64,000 bases of DNA from Agapetus fuscipes (GCA_951799405.1 OX637338.1:8184001-8248000), one strand, 5' to 3'; positions 10,276-21,937 are shown, counted from the first letter of the stretch. The notes: generated by a model from the sequence alone, not told the origin. Made by a program: numbers and translations.

Positions 10276-10795
10276 TCCTTGACTTATAGTTGCGTTATAG
10301 GTTGCTATGAGGGTGACCACCCATACTGTAAAAAATGACTCACATTACCAATGTTACCCCTGCTTCGGAGAAGGCCGGCAAAAATGCAGAGTTTAGGTTC
10401 TTTTGTGGCTTTCATTTTAATTTTAAGTACACATGTACATTTCCTTGACTTATAGGTTGGTATGAGGCTCACCCATACTGTAAAAAATGGTTCACTTTGC
10501 CAATGTCACCCCTGTTTCAGGGAAGGTCGGCAAAAGTTGTGGGGCTTATGTTCATTTGAGGTTTGGATTTTATTTGTAAGTACGCATTCAGCATTTGTAA
10601 GCGCGAACTACACGTGTTGGTTTGTGGGCATACATCTGAGAGCTTTAAATGAATATATCCTTGCAACTTAGATTATAGATTATTATAGATGCAGCATTTG
10701 TAAGCGTGACCTTAGACGTATCTGTTTGTAGGCATGCATTTAAAATGTAAATATATCTTTGCCACTTAGGTTATAGATTATACATTATATATTAT
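10276..10795 (+). repeat. Rep-A nested in Rep-A (duplication copy 2)
   Basis: Equivalent of 7666-8185: outer Rep-A 5' part 10276-10441, inner complete Rep-A 10442-10690, outer 3' part 10691-10795. Confidence 0.75.
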
Positions 10796-11038
10796 TACGG
10801 GACATGTCGCTCGCGATCCAGATGAAAAGTGGACAAAGCGACTGCTGTGCTGGTGCACAAGGACGGCAAAGCGTGGAGTTGGGCGCCCACAGTTGCGTTG
10901 GCGTGACGATGTTCAGAGAAGTGCAGGACTTGCCTGGATGCGGATCGCTCAGGATAGAAACGAATGGAAAATGCGAGAGGAGGCCTACGTCCAGGAGTGG
11001 ACGATCAATACAGGCTGAAGAAGAAGAAGAATAAGAAG
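10796..11038 (+). pseudogene. 3' end of RTE-like LINE, copy 2
   Basis: The duplicate of 8186-8428: the same 73-codon reverse-transcriptase tail (frame from 10800, stop 11016-11018) and (GAA)n-like end. As in the first copy, all upstream coding sequence is absent. Confidence 0.8.
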
Positions 11039-11091
11039 ATATTACGTTCTTTGCAAATGTTACAGGGATAGATTAAGAGTTCTGGGATTTG

Positions 11092-11185
11092 TTAATGAAA
11101 CTTACACGTGTCTGTTTTTGGATATGCATTTTATAAGGATTTAAAATGTTAGTATATCTTTGCAACTTAGATTATAGATTATAGA
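11092..11185 (+). repeat. Rep-A 3' remnant (native end)
   Basis: Last third of Rep-A with its natural end CTTAGATTATAGATTATAG. It shows the sequence that the 8556 junction interrupted. Confidence 0.7.
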
Positions 11186-11483
11186 TGAGTGAGCACAAAA
11201 CAAAAATATTCATATACATGCTTTTAGAATACAAGTAAAATTTCGTATTAAGAAATTTGTCTCCGTGATTCTTTAATTCGGTTAATAAACTTCTATTATT
11301 AGCGGGAACGGCCGTAAAGGGATATTCTAGGAAAATCTTGGTCGCATGCTTTTTAGTCTCATGTTCATTCCTGTACCACATGCCTCTTACTTCAACTCCT
11401 CGGGGACCCCAAATGAGTCATTACACGTGTGACACGTATCGGCAATCCAGCCTTTAGAAACTAAAACCAAGAATATCAACACT

Positions 11484-11594
11484 GTTATTCACAAACGTTT
11501 CATCCAGAGATGAAAAACGGATTATCGTTCTTCTTTGTATGGAAAATTCTCTTTAGGCGGTGGATGAGCCATGGGGTTTCTCTTTGTGAATAAC
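11484..11594. mobile_element. MITE-b, 111 bp
   Basis: Perfect 12-base inverted ends GTTATTCACAAA / TTTGTGAATAAC. Between them lie ATGGAAAATTCTCTTTAGGC and GGATGAGCCATGG, the reverse complement of matching blocks in a second 111-base copy at 34048-34158. It is too small to code for anything. The superfamily is not clear. Confidence 0.65.
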
Positions 11595-11840
11595 ACCTTA
11601 TGAAACTTAGCGGAGCGCACTGATTAGCCGTGATTGTTATCTCTTGTGCGATTGCCTTGCCAAATAAATGGCCAGGTTTTTTTCCTAATTGAAGCATGAA
11701 TAGCTAACTGGTTCTTTTCGGATTTTTTTCATGTACGAATTATTTTCATGAGACTCATTATTTCATTTTTTTTTTATGTACAATTTCAAATTATGCTTCC
11801 TTTCTCAGATCCTTAGCAACCATAATACTTATTTTACTTA
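11595..11840. other. No recognised feature
   Basis: AT-rich spacer with T-runs. Nothing is seen. Confidence 0.4.
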
Positions 11841-12110
11841 TTTCCTTGAAAAATATAGAGGTATGAAGCTGAATATTCATTATGTAAGAATCCGATAATA
11901 TTTGCTAATGCCACCCCTGTTTTAGGGAAAGGTGGCAGAAGCGGCCGATTTCCTGTTCAATTGATAGTTGGGTTTATTTGTTTAAGTTTATGTGTCGCAT
12001 CTGCGAGTGCAAATTAACACGTGTCTGCATGTGGGCATGTATAAGATATGAATTTTAAATATAAACATACATGTACATACCAACACAGCTTAGATTTCCG
12101 ATTAAAGATA
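11841..12110 (+). repeat. Rep-A, diverged
   Basis: Recognised by TTCCTTGA, GCCACCCCTGTTTTAGGG, AACACGTGTCTGCATGTG and ACAGCTTAGATT. It has many substitutions and is probably an old copy. Confidence 0.65.
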
Positions 12111-12980
12111 GAATCGGAACATTTGGGATTTCCTTGATGCGGTGACGTATAGTTCATTTAGATTAGAGTCCTTTGCAACTAAAAACATTTTTTTACAACC
12201 CGGGGGGATGATGTCACATTTTCTCCCAGACTTTTACATTACACTTACATTACACTTACCTAACTCAGAAATTTAGATATATTTTCTTTATCTTAAAAGG
12301 TTTATTCAAATATTTATCTAACAGACATGTTTTTGGGATAAAATAAACATCCTTTTGATCGTTTTAAGATCGTTTTAAGATAATCTTGTTTATTTTTAGA
12401 CGTTAAATAAAACTAATATAAAACAGACGTCATCTATGTAACTACGCGTGGGTTGTTCTTTAGAAATAATCCAAATGTGAAATGAATGAAGCAACGCTAT
12501 TTCACGAATGGAAAGAAAAACGTAATTTAATTTGAGTTTTTTGTGCGTCTGCTTATTTAAATTTTAATTCAACGTAACTTTTGAGCCTCACATTAGGAAA
12601 ATACAAAGTAAAATAAAGATTTTGCTTATCTTAATCCGGAGAAAAAAGTATTACGTCACTTGGCCGGATTGCTAAGAATTTGTGATTAAGTGAATAGTTG
12701 CTATAAAGTCCAAAGTTTAACGTCTGATCACAACTGTCCAGGCGCTGTGATACATGCATAATTAAATATTGCATCAGAGACAGAACATTCAGTAATATAG
12801 CATTTTATTGATAGATTAAAAAGACTGTTGTAAACATATTTTTTGTCATCAGATCACACTGCTGCAAAATGTAAAATTATAAACAAAGACACCTGGTAAA
12901 CATTTTTTATTTAACCATTTATGAAATCTTTCAGCGGAAACTTTGTAGAACTCCATTTTAAATTGAAAAATAATGAAAAA
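12111..12980. other. No recognised gene
   Basis: AT-rich, with small direct repeats such as TTACATTACACTTAC (12236-12260) and GATCGTTTTAAGATCGTTTTAAGA (from 12358, given here as two copies of a 12-base unit). No coding signal is seen. Confidence 0.4.
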
Positions 12981-13183
12981 AAACATTGCTTGATTCTGCT
13001 TACTTTTTTTAATTTTAAAATAAAAAAAATATTGAATTGGACCGCTTTCGGCCTCTTAGTCATTTTCAGATTAACTAAAGTTAAACTTAATCTGAAGTTG
13101 GCTAAGAGGCCAAAAACGGTCAAACTCAATATTTGTTTGTTCAATTTAACAAATAAAAGAATGAGTAGAATCAAACAGTGTTT
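12981..13183. repeat. Foldback, about 95-bp imperfect arms, with hammerhead-like motif
   Basis: AAACATTGCTTGATTCTGCT pairs with AGTAGAATCAAACAGTGTTT, and CGGCCTCTTAG pairs with CTAAGAGGCC, around a short centre near 13082. The right arm opens with CTGAAGT, a TGGC/GCCA hairpin and AAAA (13092-13115), a degenerate version of the HHL motif. It ends AAACAGTGTTT like other HHL tails. The ORFs on both strands (12911-13225, 12921-13187) are low-complexity readings of the arms. Confidence 0.7.
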
Positions 13184-13574
13184 ATAAAAATCTTTATTCA
13201 CTATGCAAACAACATGTGACGCCATCCAGCAAAAGGAAATTTTGAACTTGCAGACTTGATTCTAAATTGAAAATCTGAATGAAAACAAACACCAAACCCA
13301 TGAAACTAGTTAACAATTTTTTTTATCATTTTTCTTTGAGAGCTGAGTTGTGCGAAAATTTACACTCTTAATAAGGGAATTTTGTAATTACTTTGCTTTG
13401 AGCATTATGTACACGAGTTTGTATGTAATATGAAATTTATTCCAAACATCAAGTTTGGCACTGAATCATATAAAGTTTCACTTTAAGTACATATTTATTT
13501 AAATTTTACGAAATCCATGCATTTATGGGTTTGTATATGTACGAGTACATATTTTTCAGATCGACTGTTGCAAG
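13184..13574. other. No recognised feature
   Basis: AT-rich sequence between the foldback and the next Rep-A fragment. Nothing is seen. Confidence 0.4.
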
Positions 13575-13740
13575 TTGTTGTTGAAAGTTGCGGGGCTTAT
13601 GTTCATTTGAGTTTGGATTTTATTTGTAAGTACACAATCAGCATTTGTAAGCGCGAACTACACGTGTTTGTTTGTGGGCATACATCTGAGAGCTTTAAAT
13701 GAATATATCCTTGCAACTTAGATTATAGATTATAGAGATT
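13575..13740 (+). repeat. Rep-A, 5'-truncated
   Basis: Begins within the family at GTTGCGGGGCTTATG and runs to TTGCAACTTAGATTATAG. It belongs to the same young subfamily as 7832 and 17573. Confidence 0.75.
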
Positions 13741-14369
13741 ATTATACTGGAGTTTATCAGTCGATGATTGAAATTTTATTCGCAAACTTTCGAAAGCTTA
13801 AATGATGTATGGATTAGAGTGAAAAGCTTAAACCGAAATATTTTGTATTTCATTGACCGTCAGATTGAATAAGTTCATACTATGTTATAGGGATTTTAAT
13901 ATGTCAATTTTTTATTTACTCTGTTCAGATAAATTCAAGAAAAGATCGATATCCAAATTTACTACACCTTAGAATTTTTTTGAAGCGATGAAAGTTAATT
14001 TAAATCAATGGAATTAACTATAAATGGTCACTGTATGAAAATGTGGTTTTGTGAGCTTAACAGCCTCGAGGTTGTTTTTAGTTGTATTAATTAAACAACC
14101 AGTATGAAATATGTCCGTCTCTTCTTAATATTTTTTTAAGATGCGTCTTTAGTGTTCAATTAAAAACAGCAACAGTCTTTGTTTCCCAGTAGGTAATAGT
14201 CTTTTCCACTACATTGGGCCCGCTAACCGGAAAACACGATCTCCAAAATTAGTGCGTGTCTGACGGTGTTGTTGGACTAAGCTGACCTTTCTTCCGCATA
14301 TCAGAGTATCTGTCACCTCAAACCCATCTCAATGGGTGAGAGCATGTCAGTCAATATATATATATATAC
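13741..14369. other. No recognised gene
   Basis: AT-rich sequence ending in a (TA)n-like run just before the SINE-2 poly(T). Nothing is seen. Confidence 0.4.
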
Positions 14370-14697
14370 TTTTTTTTTTTTTTTAAGAAATCCTGTGCGG
14401 GAGACTCCCTACATTCTAAAGACTCTAGGGGTCTATGACACTTGTTGTAGTGCCGCAGAGGGGTACGAGCTTGGTCGTCGCTACAAAGCGCCAATACTCA
14501 AGCAAGACCCTAGTTGCTGTAAGGCTGGATGAACCTTTGGTGACCGGTCATTGGTAAAGGTTTTTATGAATTTTTCAACCCATCGAAGAGCACATTCGGA
14601 TATAAATGGTATATTTTTATGCTCCGCCGGGATCCCAATCCACAACCTTCCATTTACGAGTCCGAGGTGTTGCCACTACGGACTACGGACCGGTCCA
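14370..14697 (-). mobile_element. SINE-2, full length with poly(A) tail
   Basis: Poly(T) at 14370-14384 marks the tail. On the minus strand the element starts GGACCGGTCCGTAGTCCG and has A-box-like TAGTGGCAACAC and B-box-like GGATTGGGATCCCGG. It ends with GGGAGTCTCCCGCACAGG and poly(A). It is nearly colinear with the copy at 24288-24616. Confidence 0.8.
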
Positions 14698-14988
14698 ATA
14701 TAAAGGAGACGCACCGTTAAAAGTTTTGTCCACTATTAAACAAATAACGGACTCAACAAACTCCGGAAAACGAAGCAAATGCAGTTTCTTCAACAAGATA
14801 CGAGTATGAAATGACCATGAAAAGTTACGTAAATTTCCGTTAGCATTTTTAAGAGTATTGTTGTCATTAAAAAAACAACGAAGCGGTGCATTAAAGTTGG
14901 CATTAACTCATAATCATCATCATTATTGTCACACATCAAAAAAGAGACATGAAAATTTTCGATTACAACTACGCTTTATAAACCCAAC
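14698..14988. other. No recognised feature
   Basis: Spacer of about 290 bases between SINE-2 and SINE-1. Nothing is seen. Confidence 0.35.
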
Positions 14989-15305
14989 GCAACTAAGCTA
15001 CATATATAGTGTAACTTCTTGCCGCGTTATCCCCAAAGGGGTCGCATGTGGCGAATTGAACCTACTTATTTTTACAGGTGAGGGGGCCGGCCTCACGCCA
15101 ACCACTTCAGTTGAAGTGGGGGTTTCTTCGCTCCCAAGAGGGCTGGTACTCATTTCTTGTGAAGGCTGAGTTAACCTAGCCGGTATTTTATTTCGGGGTT
15201 TGAAATAAACACCGAAACGGGAAATCATTTCTGACACCATCAGTATTAGAACCCGAGCTCACGGCATGGAATGCAAGTACTCTATCAACTGAGCTATCGA
15301 CCGGA
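14989..15305 (-). mobile_element. SINE-1, full length
   Basis: The 3' end CGCAACTAAGCTACATATAT comes first on the plus strand and the head TGAGCTATCGACCGG last. The internal palindrome CCACTTCAGTTGAAGTGG and the GCCGCGTTATCCCC block are intact. The short ORFs on both strands are SINE readings. Confidence 0.85.
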
Positions 15306-17572
15306 ATGCTTCCAGATCTATGGCGTTAGCTATTCGGCACGTCGAATTGCTGTGATGCTCTATCTATTCATTTTATCTTGATCGATGTACCTATAAGTCC
15401 CTTACAAATATCTGCGTCTTGAATAACTCCCAGAGCATGTCAACACCGGTGTCCTTGAGAAATCCAAGAGGCAGACGGTCTCAGAAAGTAGGGACGCTAA
15501 ACTTTATTTATTAAAATAATAACAGGCTAACTTATTTCAGATTTCAACTCAGAAATAATTTAAGTAGAATATTGTTGAGTACCTACGCATGAATATGAAG
15601 CGTACAAAAGTAAATTTTACGACACAACTTTTAAGATGAATAATGCTAAATTTTACACTTTTGATGGCCCATATTTTTTAAGGTACGTTTAAGCGCAGAT
15701 TCCGAGTAAAATATTACAAATGACTGACTAAAAAAACTTTACAAGAGCTGCGCAGCGAAGCCTTTAACGTGGAAAAACTTAGCAGCTTTCCATTTGTGCG
15801 GCTTTTATGTTGAGATTCTCAACAACTACGGTCATTACTCTTACATTTTGTAATAAATTAGTATTTGGAAGTTTCCAGCTGAAAGTTAAAGGGAAACTGA
15901 TACAAGTGCTGTTTGCCGCTTATCAGCAAAACAATGATTGAATGCTTTCTAAACAATTGTGATTACTGTTTACTGAAGTTGGATTCTCATTACGAAGAAG
16001 TTCTAAAGATCTTTTTCATTGTATAGGATATATTTCAGTTCAATTTTCACTTTTAGTGTTTTCCTCGTATATTTAAATTGAACGTTTTCGATACGGATGT
16101 CACATATTTGAATTTTTCTCGGCAAGCAAACATCAAGGTCTATGTAACTAGTGTCCTTAGAAAGCAATAACAAAATAATATTTGGCCCAAGCCAAATGAT
16201 GTTACAACCTTTTTTTTTATCTATGTCATATGTCTACACATATTGCTTGTGGTTTGTTACAATTTTAATTGTATTTTTATTCCGTGCTTTTTGCTTTATC
16301 TTTGAAAATTCACACACTTACATTTCATGAAATTCAACGTTGCTACAAAGTCAAAAATCTTGCCTTTGGTGAACAAAAACCTATATTTGTTGGAGAGAAA
16401 TCTTCATGGATAAATCTGGTTTAAAAAAGGTTTAATATCTTAGCATCATAATCGAAGAGATTACGTACAGTCTCTGTATACTCAGCGAGAGGGGGAAAGC
16501 TGGTTTCTCCTTTCTCGGCTTGTACAAAGGTCTTAATACCGGCAAGGGGTACTCAGCTAATAAGAAATGAAAAAGAAAATATCCGCGTTGGAAAAAAAGT
16601 TGACGTAAGGCAGGCCACTTAATCTTGAAAAAAAAGAAGCTTCGCTAATACCAATGTTAAGATAAAGAGACCTACAGCGGCTATTCTAGGTTATAGGTTT
16701 GTGAATTATCGCCTCGCTCGAGGAAATATATGTAACAGCTATATACCTATGTATGTTTTGAAATCAAAGTAACACTTATATCCGAGTATGTATGTATATA
16801 TACGAGACCTTTTAAAAGAGGATTTTTTTTCCAAAATAGAGCCTTTACTCAAAGTCGTCTACGAAAATAATCAAAATTCATAGAAAAAGTACGATTATTT
16901 TTTGGCATTTTTGGTGATTTCAGGTTTCTATTTATAAAGATCTTTTATTTATTTCTGCTTAGTGCAGCGAACTGTCTAAGCTAATTTTCTTTGGAATCCG
17001 GCTACAAAAGACTAGTTTTTTATTGGTCATTGTAGTTGCTCTATAGTAACAACTTATACATAGATAACAGTCTAGACGAAGCGGCTGTTTTCACACATTA
17101 TTTTCATTATAAAAATTCCTTCCTTATGTTTTTCCATAGTGTCATCGAGACACAAATTTTTATTGCGCTTGCGACAATAAAATATGAGAAAAATGTTTGC
17201 GTAGGTAAGAATGTGTATTATTGGAAAAATATTTCTTCTTAGATTAAATAATACCACAAGATTATATCACGTAGTTTTATTCAGAACTTTGAACACGTTT
17301 TTCTTCAATGAAAATAAAATAAAATTGACCAGTGCGTAAATAAGTCAAATAAGGAATTACATAATTTGAGGCGAAAAGATATACTTGAAATTGTATGAAA
17401 AATACAATAGGCATAGAAAGTGATCAAGAATGTATATATTTTTATGATTTATCTTTCAACCTTATCATAATTGTGATGACGAGGGTTATTTTAATTTAAA
17501 AAGGGAAGTTTTATGAGGAAATATACTTAAAAAATATATAAATAAAGTATCATATTTTAAATCAAGTATATA
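15306..17572. other. No recognised gene (2.2 kb)
   Basis: AT-rich sequence with no recognised repeat or domain. ORFs 17036-17242 (+) and 17072-17257 (-) overlap each other and look random. Confidence 0.4.
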
Positions 17573-17815
17573 TTCCTTGACTTATAGGTTGGTATGAGGC
17601 TGACCACCCATACTGTAAAAAATGGTTCACTTTGCCAATGTCACCCCTGTGTCAGGGAAGGTCGGCAAAAGTTGTGGGGCTTATGTTCATTTGAGGTTTG
17701 GATTTTATTTGTAAGTACACATTCAGCATTTGTAAGCGCGAACTACACGTGTTTGTTTGTGGGCATACATCTGAGAGCTTTAAATGAATATATCCTTGTA
17801 ACTTAGATTATAGAT
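17573..17815 (+). repeat. Rep-A, near-consensus copy
   Basis: TTCCTTGACTTATAGG to GTAACTTAGATTATAG with very few apparent changes from 7832-8080. It is the best single copy in the window for defining the young subfamily. The 70-codon ORF is repeat-derived. Confidence 0.85.
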
Positions 17816-18920
17816 AATTATTTATAGATTTAATGCTGTTTTAATTAAAATGTATCCTGTTGTTTTCAAACAATAAAATAAAAAAGTTGTTCACAGTAAA
17901 CAAAAGGGTGTGGTTATTTAATGTGGACAAATGATGAGCTTATTAAGTCGTGAGTATTTTCATTATCCAATACAATCTGGGAGGGCTTTAAAAATAATGA
18001 GAAAACCTGCAATTGAAATTTATTCTTTCGGCTTGAATCAGCGAATGGGATTGCTTTTTCGGGAACGTTTTTTGTAATTTTTGTTTTGTCCGAGTGAGTG
18101 CTTGGGCTGGCATTTGGCAAACGGGTAGACTCTAAAAGCAGCTAAATTAGATTGGATCAGAAAGACAGGCCAGAGTGTTTTATTGTTCAGTTTTTGCTAA
18201 TTGTTTAATTTTTTATCTCAAAAATGTTTCGTCATTTCATTAAAGTTCCGAAACGAAAAAGGCCAGGCGTACAAAGGGCTCTATCTTTCTTTTACAAATC
18301 TGCACATAAATAAAAGTAACATGAGATTTGTTAATTTGTCAAATACATAGTCTATACTTGTTGCCACATAAACTGAATATTGAAAACGTTGTTTATCGAC
18401 TTTGTCGTTTTGAATGATTTGATAGATTTGACGAGGTACATAGCATCGTTTTGAAATTCAAAAACTATTTTTTAAGTTGACACAGCTCTTATACATATTG
18501 TTACAAGTTTCATATTTTAATACTAACAGTAAATATTTTTAAATTTATTTTTCATAAGTTTTAGTACCACGTCTCTTTATTTTAACAGTACTCTTATCTA
18601 GGTAAGTATTTCTTCGTCTGCATCAAATTACTGAATGCTTAATACTTCAAGCGACTGTCGTTTTAAATACCCTATATGACTAAGATAGTTTTAGGAACCA
18701 ATGACATGGATCAACTATAACTTCCTAAACACTCAAACTAGCATAAACTACCAATTGCTACGTGCTTGTACATAATTTCTACAAAATGATTCTAGCATCT
18801 GCTGGAATATTCTATTCACACACACAGTACCAATTATGTGATAGTAGTTTCTACACACCCATACTTCATGTTGAAGACTGATCATGAGTTCATCTTCAGT
18901 CATCGTGCACAGAGGATGTT
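17816..18920. other. No recognised gene
   Basis: AT-rich sequence. The minus-strand ORF 17914-18120 shows no domain. Confidence 0.4.
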
Positions 18921-18960
18921 TCCTGAAGACGTTGTCTACGTCGCTAACGAAACGACAAAA
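18921..18960 (+). ncRNA. Possible hammerhead-like motif (weak)
   Basis: CTGAAGA, then CGTTGTC, a short loop, GTCGCTAACG, then AAACG. The order core, hairpin, A-rich core resembles the HHL motif but the hairpin is irregular. This is an inference. Confidence 0.25.
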
Positions 18961-18971
18961 ATAATGTAAGT

Positions 18972-19135
18972 TCTAGCCCAAGCATGCTGTGCAATACAAA
19001 ATAAACCAAACCTCACATGAACATAATCATTGCAACTCCTGCTACCTGCCACAAACCGGAATGGCATTGGCAAAAATGAACCAAGTTTGTACAGCAGGGG
19101 GTCAGCCTCATACCAACCGATTAGTCAAGGAGCAC
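18972..19135 (-). repeat. Rep-A, partial
   Basis: Reverse complement of the Rep-A 5' two thirds: AACCTCACATGAACATAATC, GTTTGTACAGCAGGGGGTCAG, CATACCAACCGATTAGTCAAGG. The 3' third is missing. Confidence 0.75.
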
Positions 19136-19164
19136 TTAATCACAATTAGTTTTTTTTATGTAAA

Positions 19165-19300
19165 AGTTTAAGGGTTTGTGTATTGACATTGTGAAGATTA
19201 ATTGAAAATTAATAATGTAAAAATAATACACATAGTTTTATAATGATGCGGTAAAATCGAAAGTGATGGAGGAAATAAATCAATTCCTGAAGAAAAACAT
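19165..19300 (+). repeat. HHL-type end, diverged
   Basis: GTTTGTGTATTGACATTGTG and GGAGGAAATAAATCAATTCC parallel the sequence flanking and within the 6391 foldback (GTTTGTGTATTCACACAGTG, GAGGTGGAAATAAATACTC). No clear hammerhead core is left. Confidence 0.4.
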
Positions 19301-19783
19301 TATTTTTTATTATAATTATTACGGATTTGCAAATTCTCCAAGACCTTTACTAATATCCATTTTTTTTGGAAACGTCATTTTATTTTTCCAGTTAATTGAA
19401 TTTTGCACGCGCTGGGAGTTTTCACTCGCATCGTCATGAGGAGCGGGCCATTTCATCACAAAAAGTAAACATGTAATTAGGGGTGCTGAAAATGCGACAC
19501 ATCAGAGGGGCGGCGACCCTGGATGATTAACTGCCTCACGTGTACGAGCAGCTGAATTAACCAAATGAACTGCTGCAAAGCCTTGCCTACCAGCACACAT
19601 TAAAAAATAACTGCTCTTTCTCCGGACAAAGTAATGGTGAGTATTTTTCATAGGTCGGTGTGCGCAAATGTACACTCTGAACTTTCCAAGGCTGATTACA
19701 AAAGTTTTAATAGAATAATGACTGGATCTTAATGTATGCATACTGACTATACAATATCCACAAGGGGTGTGCATCCCCATATA
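19301..19783. other. No recognised gene
   Basis: The minus-strand ORF 19502-19864 (120 codons) runs into the MITE-a copy and has no domain I recognise. Confidence 0.35.
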
Positions 19784-19985
19784 CAGGCACATGCGCCTAA
19801 TAGGTAGGTAGGCAATAAAATGGTAAAAAACCATTTGAGCTTCATATTCAGATAAAAAAATCAAAGTTTAAGTTCGATTGCAGCCATTGTTAGCACTTCA
19901 GTCAATTCCAAATGAGTTATTTTGTAGGAATGGGAGTAAATATTTATTCTGAAATGTATTTGCCTTTACCCTATGCACGCGCCTG
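19784..19985 (+). mobile_element. MITE-a, complete copy
   Basis: Inverted ends CAGGCACATGCGCC (19784) and GCACGCGCCTG (end 19985). The body contains TTAGCACTTCAGTCAATTCC and GAAATGTATTTGCC, shared with 1-99 and 43899-44089. It is about 200 bp and non-coding. Confidence 0.65.
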
Positions 19986-20040
19986 AATATCCATCATGTT
20001 AGGATTTTAATGACATCTTCAAAATCAGTGAAAACTAAAG

Positions 20041-20275
20041 GTTGCATTCCATGCCGAGAGCTCGGGTTCAAATCTCACCGAGATATCGAGGTTTACTCAG
20101 CGTTCATAGGAAATGATTACGAGCCCCCTCAAGAGTTGAGACCGCCACTTCAGTTGAAGTGGTGGGCGCAAGGCCGGCTCCCTTGGCTGTAAAATAAATA
20201 GGTGCCACTCGCCACATGCGACCCCTTCGGGAAGAAGGCGGTAAGAAGTTACACTATATGTGTAGCTTAGTAGCG
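20041..20275 (+). mobile_element. SINE-1, 5'-truncated and internally shortened
   Basis: Starts inside the tRNA-like head at GTTGCATTCCATGCC (B-box GGGTTCAAATCTC present, A-box missing) and ends ACTATATGTGTAGCTTAGTAGCG. A segment around GTGTCAGAAATGATTTCC is deleted. Confidence 0.75.
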
Positions 20276-21384
20276 TAGTGTTCTATACAATATCCAAAAT
20301 GTGCCCAAAGTGCATTTCATTATATATAATGTATATTTTGGTTTTATCCTGTTTGATTTAAAAAAAAAAAACATGTTGAAATTGTAATGGTTTTAAGGAT
20401 TCACTTAATTCTCATCGCACAGTTTTGTATGCAATCTACATTGTCAAGATAATTGTGAAGATTTAGTAGACTTTTCGGTGAAATATTTGTGTATTAAAAT
20501 ATTTTTTTTTCAGTTGGCAGAAATCAAGCATGTTGAACAGTAATCTTCTTACGTAACAAAATAAAAAAAAAGTTTATCAAGGTTGAATCTGTGTAAGTAA
20601 ATATATTTGTCCTTGTATTTTGTACGGCAGAAGTTCGTATTCATTTAATATTTTTCAAACGACTCTAGAGATTGTCTACCACAGAACAGTTTTTTTGGCT
20701 CTACTCTCAAATGATTACTCATTATGTCTTTCCCAAATAAATTTCTCTCTCAGCCTTCAATAATGGTTTTTCTAGTTTCGATCGAGCAAAAAGCCGTCTG
20801 ACGACTTATTCACATTCACCCGCCAGGATTTGTTGATTTTTGCCGTAAAAGGTTTCTGATGAAATTCACGACAGTTGCTACTTGAGTATTTCACTGAAAA
20901 ATAGAAATTTCAAATAAAAGTGAGTGGTTCAGACTGAAAGAACCTCAAGTTGAACACGTACATTTATATTTGATACAGTTTTCCAATAGCATTCAAAATA
21001 TTGTTTTGCTTTGGGCCATTTATTACGTGAGATTGCATTTAAATATTAAATTTCTTAGTATAAAATTACAAACAGATGGTTTTATGAAATTTGGGTAAGC
21101 CATAATCGTAAATCCCAATAAAGTACAGAATTTGAAAATTGCGTTCAATGTCAAACAAAGAGGTTGCAGTCCGACTGGCCCCTAAGTGGGTTTAACAAGG
21201 TAAACCGATTTGACATTAAGTCTCGTCCACTCCAAAATTAGACACCGATAGCCTACATAAATAATATATTGCTATTAGTATATTCAAGTCACAATGCCAA
21301 TATCTTCAGACACCCAGCACGAAACCACTTGCTTCAATATTTATGTTCTTTTGTCATTCACGTTTAGAAACACAATGGTCTGTA
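20276..21384. other. No recognised gene
   Basis: AT-rich sequence, nothing recognised. Confidence 0.4.
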
Positions 21385-21620
21385 CCCTTAGTACGAGTTG
21401 CAAAACTTGAGTAATGTAAAGTTTACGGCAATTATTAAAGAGTGATTTCCCCCAAAATCTGCCGTTTTTGTTTGTTGGAACTTGATTTTCTTCATCACTG
21501 TAACTCTTTTGCTAAGACCACAAAGTGTAAGAAACAAAAATGGAAGATTTTGGGAGAAATCACGCTTTAATATTTTCCGTAAACTTTACTTTTCTCAAGT
21601 TTGGCCACTCGTACTAAGGG
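21385..21620. mobile_element. Mariner-like foldback MITE, 236 bp
   Basis: Ends CCCTTAGTACGAGT / ACTCGTACTAAGGG are flanked by TA on both sides (21383-21384, 21621-21622). The inverted similarity extends about 95 bases inward on each side with scattered mismatches (GTAAAGTTTACGG, GTGATTTC.CCCAAAATCT). A TA duplication with near-palindromic structure is typical of Tc1/mariner-type MITEs. It has no coding capacity. Confidence 0.75.
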
Positions 21621-21937
21621 TACTGGTACATTTCAGTTGATTGGATGTTGATATTGGTTTATATCAATGCGATACTTTTGTGTGTTTCTACTTTCAATAT
21701 TGTGGAGTGCGTCAGACATAAATTAATTGATCGTTATAAAAGAAAAATAAGAGTCTTTAGGAGAACTGGAAAACTTTATTCAAGCGACGCTCGATTTGGT
21801 TTACGCAATATTTACCTATAAGAGCCATTTCTCTTTGCCACGCTCTGTGATGGATTAAGCCCAAGAAGAATGGCAGTCTCCTTTATTATTTAGAGTCGAA
21901 TGTTTGCGGTCGATTAGGATCCACACTGTTATACTAA
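21621..21937. other. No recognised feature
   Basis: Spacer between two DNA transposons. Nothing is seen. Confidence 0.35.

Larger units (their letters stand above)
8556..11165. repeat. Tandem duplication unit, copy 2 (2,610 bp)
   Basis: The second copy of 5946-8555, identical in every block I compared, including the foldback, the Rep-A copies and the LINE tail. The right edge passes into the genuine end of a Rep-A (CTTAGATTATAG at 11166). The natural order is therefore preserved here and the 8556 junction is the novel one. Confidence 0.9.
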
